A stretch of DNA of 64,000 bases, taken from positions 14,682,445 through 14,746,444 of the forward strand of contig CM029387.1 in assembly GCA_017165825.1 (NCBI GenBank), in the 5' to 3' direction. Every line of letters begins with the position of its first letter. Position 1 is the first letter of the stretch. A model generated the notes under the pieces. The model was given only the letters and a program-made list of their open reading frames with translations. It did no database searches and was not told the origin of the DNA. Origin of the DNA: Hepsetus odoe. Lineage: Eukaryota > Chordata > Actinopteri > Characiformes > Hepsetidae. The position numbers and the translations under genes are program-made. Shown here one piece after another: positions 58,765 to 64,000 of this stretch.

Positions 58765-61700
58765 GTGAGCGCGCGGCTGATCGCGGATCAGCCTCGAGGC
58801 GTTTAAAAGCAACCTCAATATAATTTCTGTTTTAAAGCTGAACGATCCTCCGCTGTGCAACAGATCACAGATCAGTCACTTCAGCCTTTGAGGTCATGGG
58901 CCCAGTTTAAGGAAGGGTATTACCCTGAACTTTTATAAATGGGATTTTACTCTCCATTAGGGTTTTAAAAAATGTTTTTTACTTTTCATTATACAGTAGG
59001 TCTTATTTTTCGTTCAGGTTGTAAAATGGGGTTTCTATTCTGTTTTATTTCTTCTTCCATTTCATTCACGATATCAAAGTGAAATGATTAGTTAAATACT
59101 TATATTGGATGACATTCCAGTGCGTGTTGGTCCAGAGGCGCAAACCCGCAGGGATATTGTCGGCGCGTGCGCATAAAGCAGTGAGCGCTAGAGTACGTGA
59201 GGAGAGTCAAGTAGCACAGCTCTTGCCACATTGCGTCACTACAGTAGTCAGTTCAGCATCACCACAGTGGTCAGTTAAAGCATCACTACAGTGGTCAGTT
59301 CAGCATCACCACAGTGGTCAGTTCAGCATCACCACAGTGGTCAGTTCAGCATCACTACAGTGGTCAGTTTAAACATAACTACAACTGTCAGTTCAGCATC
59401 ACCACAGCTGTCAAGCCTGGAGGACCACCTCAGCCTGCACAGCATCACTACAGCTGATAGCACAGCATCACTACAGCTGATAGCACAGCATCAGCAGAGC
59501 CGCCAGCAACGCATCACTACAGGTGTCAGCAAAGCAGCACTCCCCGCTGTCAGGGTAGCATCACTGCAGCTATCAGCACAGCTTCACTACAAACTTCAGC
59601 AAGCAGCAGCCCCAATGTCAGGGTTGTACCACTGCAGCTGTCAGCACAGCAACACTAAAGTGGTCAGTTTAAGCATCCTTACCGCAGTCAGTAAACTTCA
59701 GCTGCAAAACTATACTACATTGGTCAGTTCAACATCTGTTTGGTGTCTGTATCACTTTCACATCTGTGTTTCTATCACTACATTGGTCAGTCCACCATTA
59801 CTACAACAATCAGTTCAGCATGACTACAACAGTCATTTTAATGTAATCAGTGAATTTTACTGGCACTGCCTCAGCAGGTGGTTTGTTTTCAGCCCTGAGT
59901 ACATTTGGCATGGCTATGACTCAGCTGTCTGAGACCACTTCAATGCTGAAATGGTCCAAGTGGGAAATGGCATTCCTCATAAACCTTAGTTAATTCAAAA
60001 CTGCAATGTATAAGTTTTTTGTTTATATGAAGTTATCACTTAATTTATGAATACATACTTGCTTCTCAGAAATACACCAGAGACAAGAAATTATCACTTA
60101 ATTCACAAATACATACCTGCTTCTCAGAAATACACCAGAGGCCATTTTGATGGATTCCATCTGGCAAAAGATGGGCAGTGGTGGCCTAGTGGTTAGGGAG
60201 TTGGCCCCACCTTGGAAGATTGTGGGTTCGATTCCCTCACAAGTAGGTTGCCCTGAGGTACCCTTGAGCAAGGTACTGTCACTGCTCTATTGGTGCTTTC
60301 AATAGCTGCCCACTGCTGCATGGTGTTTGAGTGCATGGGTTAAATGCAGAGGTCCAATTTCGTTATGGTTCACGTGTGCGGTGCTGTGACCTCGCAATGA
60401 CAAGGGTTGTCACTTTCATTTTCTTTCATTTCATTTCAAAAGTAACACGACAACTTACCTGCGCTGATCATTGGAAGTGTTCATGAACTGAAGCAAAATG
60501 TGGTGCCAATTTTACAGTCGAGAAAAGTAAAAAAGTGCTCAGTGTAATTTGTCTGCAAAGCAATAAAGGAGCTGTTGGCTGTTTGTCCAGAGGAGCTGTT
60601 TACAGGGAATTTAATGGCATCTAAACACTTACATTTGACAGGTAGAAGTGAATGTGTGAATGATGAAAATCCTGAATGTTCCTGGTAAAATTATGAAAGG
60701 GACCATAGGGGAATGCCAGGGGATAAATCTGTGATCACCCAATAATATGGCCAATGCTATCTGAACTCTCAATATAGAAAAATATAACATGTATCGCTAT
60801 ACATTTGCTGTTCCTCTCTCCAGCCAATGCAACTAGATATCAGTTTGAAACATCAGTTCAATTTGACTTTAAATTAAAATATAAGTGCTAATAATACAAC
60901 AGTTTGATGTGTAACCATTTTTACCTTATTTTTATCGTCACTGATCAATAACAATGTAAATGTTTCTTTTCGCTATGGGTGTGTATTTTCCACAGCAGGA
61001 GAGTGAGAAATTTGCCAAAATGTTAATCTCTACCTCCCTCTCTTTCTCACTCTGCAGGTATGAATGCAGCAGTTAGGGCTGTGGTCAGGATGGGGATTTA
61101 TGTTGGTGCCAAAGTCTACTTTGTCCATGAGGTATGGATGCATCACTGTATACTTGCCTTATGTGTTAGGCTCAGCCATTTAAACCTCCTATAGTCCCAT
61201 ATATAACCAATGTCCATTACAAAATACAAATAGTGTCTACTGTTTAGTAACAATCTAACTTTAAAATATTAAAATATTATATCCGGGGTGGTGGTGGTGG
61301 TCTAGTGGCAGGGTACTTGCCTATGGTCCTCTGGATCAAGAGGTCCCAGGTTTGAATCCCACCTCCAGCACTACCCCCACTGGGTCCCTGAGCAAGACCC
61401 TTAATCCTGAGTTGCTCCAGGGGGACTCTCCCTGTAATTAGGACATGGAAGTCGCTTTGGATAAGAGCATCTGCTAAATGCCATAAATGTAATATATCAA
61501 AATAACATTTTTGGATTCATATTTTGATTGAGCAGATCAAATTAGGGATTCAGTTATGTTAAAACAATCACAAAAAATAACATTTTCTAGATTTTTCACT
61601 CTAGTATGTCAGGAAGAATTATTTATAAGAAAGAAGTAAAAAGTGGGAATATCAAATATCAGTGCAAAGTGTTATTATGTTATAATTATACAAAATGTAA

Positions 61701-62181
61701 TTTATTTTACTGTCATAAGCCAAAATCTGTTATACTGCTAAAAGGAACAGGGAAAAAAAAGGGTACTACTACTGGACACCTGGCAGAAAAAGGCTTCCAT
61801 TGTTGAATGGAAGTCTCCGGACAACACAAAAGGCAGGCAAATTAACACCAACAATAAGGCAGGCTTTTGATGGGCAATTAAATAGTGCAGACAATCATTA
61901 CAGCGATATTTCCATATGTTCAGTGTTCCGTTAAATATCCTTCCAGTACAGCAAGCCTTTCAAAATGAAATGCAATGTGTCCCAAAGAGCACTGCTGGCA
62001 AGGATACACACACACACACACACACACATGCATTCACAAACACACTGCCGATTTATTTTCCATAATGCACTAATATAAATATTGCGAGTGTTTTTTCATG
62101 CAGGGATATCAGGGCATGGTGGATGGAGGTGACAACATCAAGGAGGCCACATGGGAGGGTGTCTCCAGCATGCTGCAGCTG
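58680..62181 (+). CDS. pfkp: ATP-dependent 6-phosphofructokinase, platelet type-like, N-terminal part
   Basis: Cytosolic enzyme that phosphorylates fructose 6-phosphate to fructose 1,6-bisphosphate, the committed step of glycolysis. Three coding exons, 58680-58764, 61058-61131 and 62104-62181, join in frame for 79 residues and the gene continues beyond the window (vertebrate PFK is about 780 residues). They read MPDSKKFFENLSGAGKSIGV, LTSGGDAQGMNAAVRAVVRM, GIYVGAKVYFVHEGYQGMVD, GGDNIKEATWEGVSSMLQL. TSGGDAQGMN is the ATP-binding glycine-rich start of the PFK fold. The N-terminal KKFFENLSGAGK resembles PFKP (KFLEHLSGAGK) more than PFKM or PFKL; which teleost paralogue it is cannot be told here. 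The next exon (GGTIIGSARC) was not found by 64000. Exon 1 lies 66 bp after a TATA box. Confidence 0.93.
59229..59840. repeat. 23-bp minisatellite in pfkp intron 1
   Basis: Units like CATCACTACAGTGGTCAGTT plus CAG repeat from 59229; about the first nine are close to perfect (to ~59410), then they diverge into CACTACAGCTGATAGCACAG and other variants to 59840. The 87- and 213-codon open frames here are repeat translations. Confidence 0.9.
60172..60437 (+). repeat. SINE-A copy, near full length, (TTTCA)n tail
   Basis: Head GGGCAGTGGTGGCCTAGTGG, B-box GGGTTCGATTCCC, then GAGGTACCCTTGAGCAAGGT, body to CTCGCAATGACAAGGGTTGT, and a (TTTCA)n tail. CAAAAG flanks both ends. Core altered to GCAGCAGTGGGCAGCT. 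It shows the full family structure. Confidence 0.88.
61058..61131 (+). CDS. pfkp: pfkp coding exon 2
   Basis: 74 bp: GMNAAVRAVVRMGIYVGAKV then YFVHE. Pyrimidine tract and GCAG before it, donor GTATGG after it. Confidence 0.96.
61286..61492 (+). repeat. SINE-V copy in pfkp intron 2
   Basis: GGGTGGTGGTGGTGGTCTAG, GGTTTGAATCCCACC (B-box), CCTGAGCAAGACCCTTAATC, GGGGGACTCTCCCTGTAATT, GTCGCTTTGGATAAGAGCAT, CTGCTAAATGCCATAAATGT. The most complete copy in the window. Confidence 0.85.
62104..62181 (+). CDS. pfkp: pfkp coding exon 3
   Basis: 78 bp: GYQGMVDGGDNIKEATWEGV then SSMLQL. Donor GTCAGT at 62182. Confidence 0.96.
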
Positions 62182-62504
62182 GTCAGTTCTATATTCTGAT
62201 CACATTAAAATGTCATATGACACATCAGGGTAGTGTTTGCAGTTTGCTCATGCTGCAATGCTCTCAGGCTACAAAACGTTTTTAATTAATTTTGTTAAAT
62301 CCAATCATTTGAAATGTTCATTCTGAAAATGTTATCTGACATCTTTTCCTAAAAAGTTAATTCAGGGAAAGAAGCTGATATGCAAACATTGCAGGTTGCT
62401 GTTTGCTCTCTCTTTTCTCCTCTCTCGATTCTTGCTCTCTGAGGTCCACAAGCTCCTCTCTTGGGAGAAGAAACAGAAGTCGATTAAGCAGAGTATAGTA
62501 TAGT

Positions 62505-62876
62505 TGTAACGGTGGCGGGGTACCGGAAGGACGCCAGTGCAGAGCCAGGAGTTCGGAACATAGGTTTATTAATCACAGTTACAAAAACAGGAAGCAAGGA
62601 CTGCAGTTCTAATCAAAACCCAAGACTCAAGGAACTGCAGTCTAAACCAAGTTATCCAAAAAACCAGAACCACCAAGTTAGGCTTAGCCTAACTAATGAG
62701 CCGCGCTCTGTTCTGACTCATCGGGGCTTAAATAGTCAGCCCCAGTGATGCACACCTGTGCCTGCATGGGCTCAGGTGTGCTCAGTCAGAACAGAGCGCC
62801 CTCTAGCGTACCCAAAACACCTCATACGTGACAGAGAGCGCCCTCTAGCATGCCCAAAACAACCCACATGTGACAA
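62505..62876. mobile_element. unclassified 372-bp interspersed element, TAGT target duplication
   Basis: Starts TGTAACGGTGGCGGGG and ends CACATGTGACAA, with TAGT on both sides (62501-62504 and 62877-62880). No coding sequence. Its last 83 bp are two 41-bp direct copies beginning AGAGCGCCCTCTAGC. TG...CA-like ends recall a solo LTR, but the class is not established. Confidence 0.5.
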
Positions 62877-63182
62877 TAGTGCAGATGAAGGATATTAAAT
62901 TTGATTTGTTAGGCCAAATGTTCTATGTTAGAAAAAGAGTTTTGAGTTTAATCAGGGGAAAGCTAACTTCTTGATCAGCAGCTAAAAGTGAGAACAGTAT
63001 GGAAAGCTTAGCCACACTAAAGCATTTTTAATTTCATTAATGCTTTACAATTGATCTGTCATCTAATGATGGCTGTTGTCACTGCATGGCAAATGTGGTA
63101 TTATGTGATGATGAGTCTGTTTGGTCTAAGGCCAGCCTTAACTCTGTTTATGATTAAAAAATACATTTATAGTTTATGTATT

Positions 63183-63358
63183 TATAGTTACATTTAAATT
63201 TGCTTATCCAGAATATATTGCCTAATGATGGAGCTGCTTGGGGTTAAGAACCTTGCCCAGGGACCCAAAGGATGGTACTGCTAGGAACTAGATAAAGCCA
63301 GGCTCAATCCCATAACCTCCTCAGCTGAGTATCCTACCCCTAGGGTACCATCACCCTA
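63183..63358 (-). repeat. SINE-V copy, strongly degraded
   Basis: TTTGCTTATCCAGAATATAT, GGGTTAAGAACCTTGCCCAG, GGGACCCAAAGGATGG and ATCCTACCCCTAGGGTACCA follow the SINE-V order in reverse. Confidence 0.55.
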
Positions 63359-64000
63359 GACGTAGTTCAGGTTGAGCTTCAGAGAAATGGAAAAATGAAA
63401 AAGGAAATTAAAAAGACTATTTATATTAACCTGCTACCTTTAATACACAACAGAGCTGAAGTTTGGTAAGTTAAATTTTTTTTAAAAATTTGAATGTTTT
63501 GACTTGTTATTCCTGTGAATAATATCTAATCAGTTCAGGTGTTTTAGACTAAATAAAGGCTCGGTATTCACATCTGTGCTGACCCGAGAAATGTCCTTTG
63601 TTATTGCTCCTTTACCTAAAGGGAATAAACTAACCTTCTCAACTGAAGATTTAATACTGGGCTGGAGACTCAGCTTGGAACCAAAAGATTTATGTTGACT
63701 CAGATTGACTCATGACCATGTTAGCAGCCTTGCATAAAGCTTTCCCTTTCTTGACTGAATTTTTCCATCCCCAATAGTTCATATTCATTCCATATTTAGC
63801 TAATATCCATTAAATTCAACAGATACTAAAATATCATGACAATGTCCACATCCACTTTAGTGAATCCAGTTAAAAGGAGTGAATTGATTTATAGGAGTGG
63901 GGTCTTCCCTTTGCTTAATGAATTACTTGTTTGGTCCGTTCTCTCTGAAAATGCTTTCATGGTAAAAATCACAATTTTTAAGCTCTGGCATAGCATAGCA

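Noticed and set aside
59291..59932. 213-codon open frame rich in Ser, His, Gln
   Set aside because: Translation of the 23-bp minisatellite in pfkp intron 1; no splice support and no family.
60172..60260. tRNA-like A and B boxes in SINE heads (also at 49182, 61286 and others)
   Set aside because: The boxes are present, but a full cloverleaf is not, and the copies are dispersed; SINE heads, not tRNA genes.

Overview
This is a vertebrate nuclear window, almost certainly from a teleost fish. It holds three split protein-coding genes with GT-AG introns in a background of Tc1/mariner transposons, L2- and RTE-type LINE remnants, tRNA-headed SINEs and very dense (CA)n/(GA)n microsatellites. No bacterial, CRISPR, rRNA or functional tRNA gene was seen. 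The repeat families are typical of fish; the order was not determined.

Layout. (1) Positions 1-34400, minus strand: the 5' half of kcnq3, an M-current K+ channel subunit. Coding exon 1 (33550-33893) lies in a GC-rich island. A 29.5-kb intron 1 follows, then exons 2-6 (4042 down to 1277), which carry S1 through the pore. The window ends inside intron 6, so the C-terminal half is missing. (2) Positions 43110-56473, minus strand: a complete 12-exon dnaaf11 (lrrc6) gene, 470 codons, encoding a dynein arm assembly factor. (3) Positions 58680 to the right edge, plus strand: the first three coding exons of a phosphofructokinase gene, most like pfkp, divergent from dnaaf11 across a 2.2-kb intergenic region. 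All exon edges were read by eye; phases join without a break (1014, 1413 and 237 coding bases, each divisible by 3).

The three genes are not a pathway. kcnq3 next to dnaaf11 in the same orientation matches the tetrapod order as I recall it (human 8q24); the pfkp neighbour does not, so a synteny break lies between 56.5 and 58.7 kb.

Most interesting signals: a tandem pair of REST/NRSF (RE1) motifs in kcnq3 intron 1 (30439-30488); a Thr in the Kcnq3 pore where human KCNQ3 has the current-limiting Ala315; a perfect RFX X-box 18 bp upstream of the dnaaf11 start codon; a SINE family whose body carries a CTCF-like core; a related SINE with the same head but another body, present as three copies with perfect 12-bp target duplications, all in dnaaf11 introns; and long polypurine/polypyrimidine tracts on both sides of kcnq3 exon 1. 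I found no evidence of a wholly new gene system; nearly all long open frames outside these exons are repeat translations.
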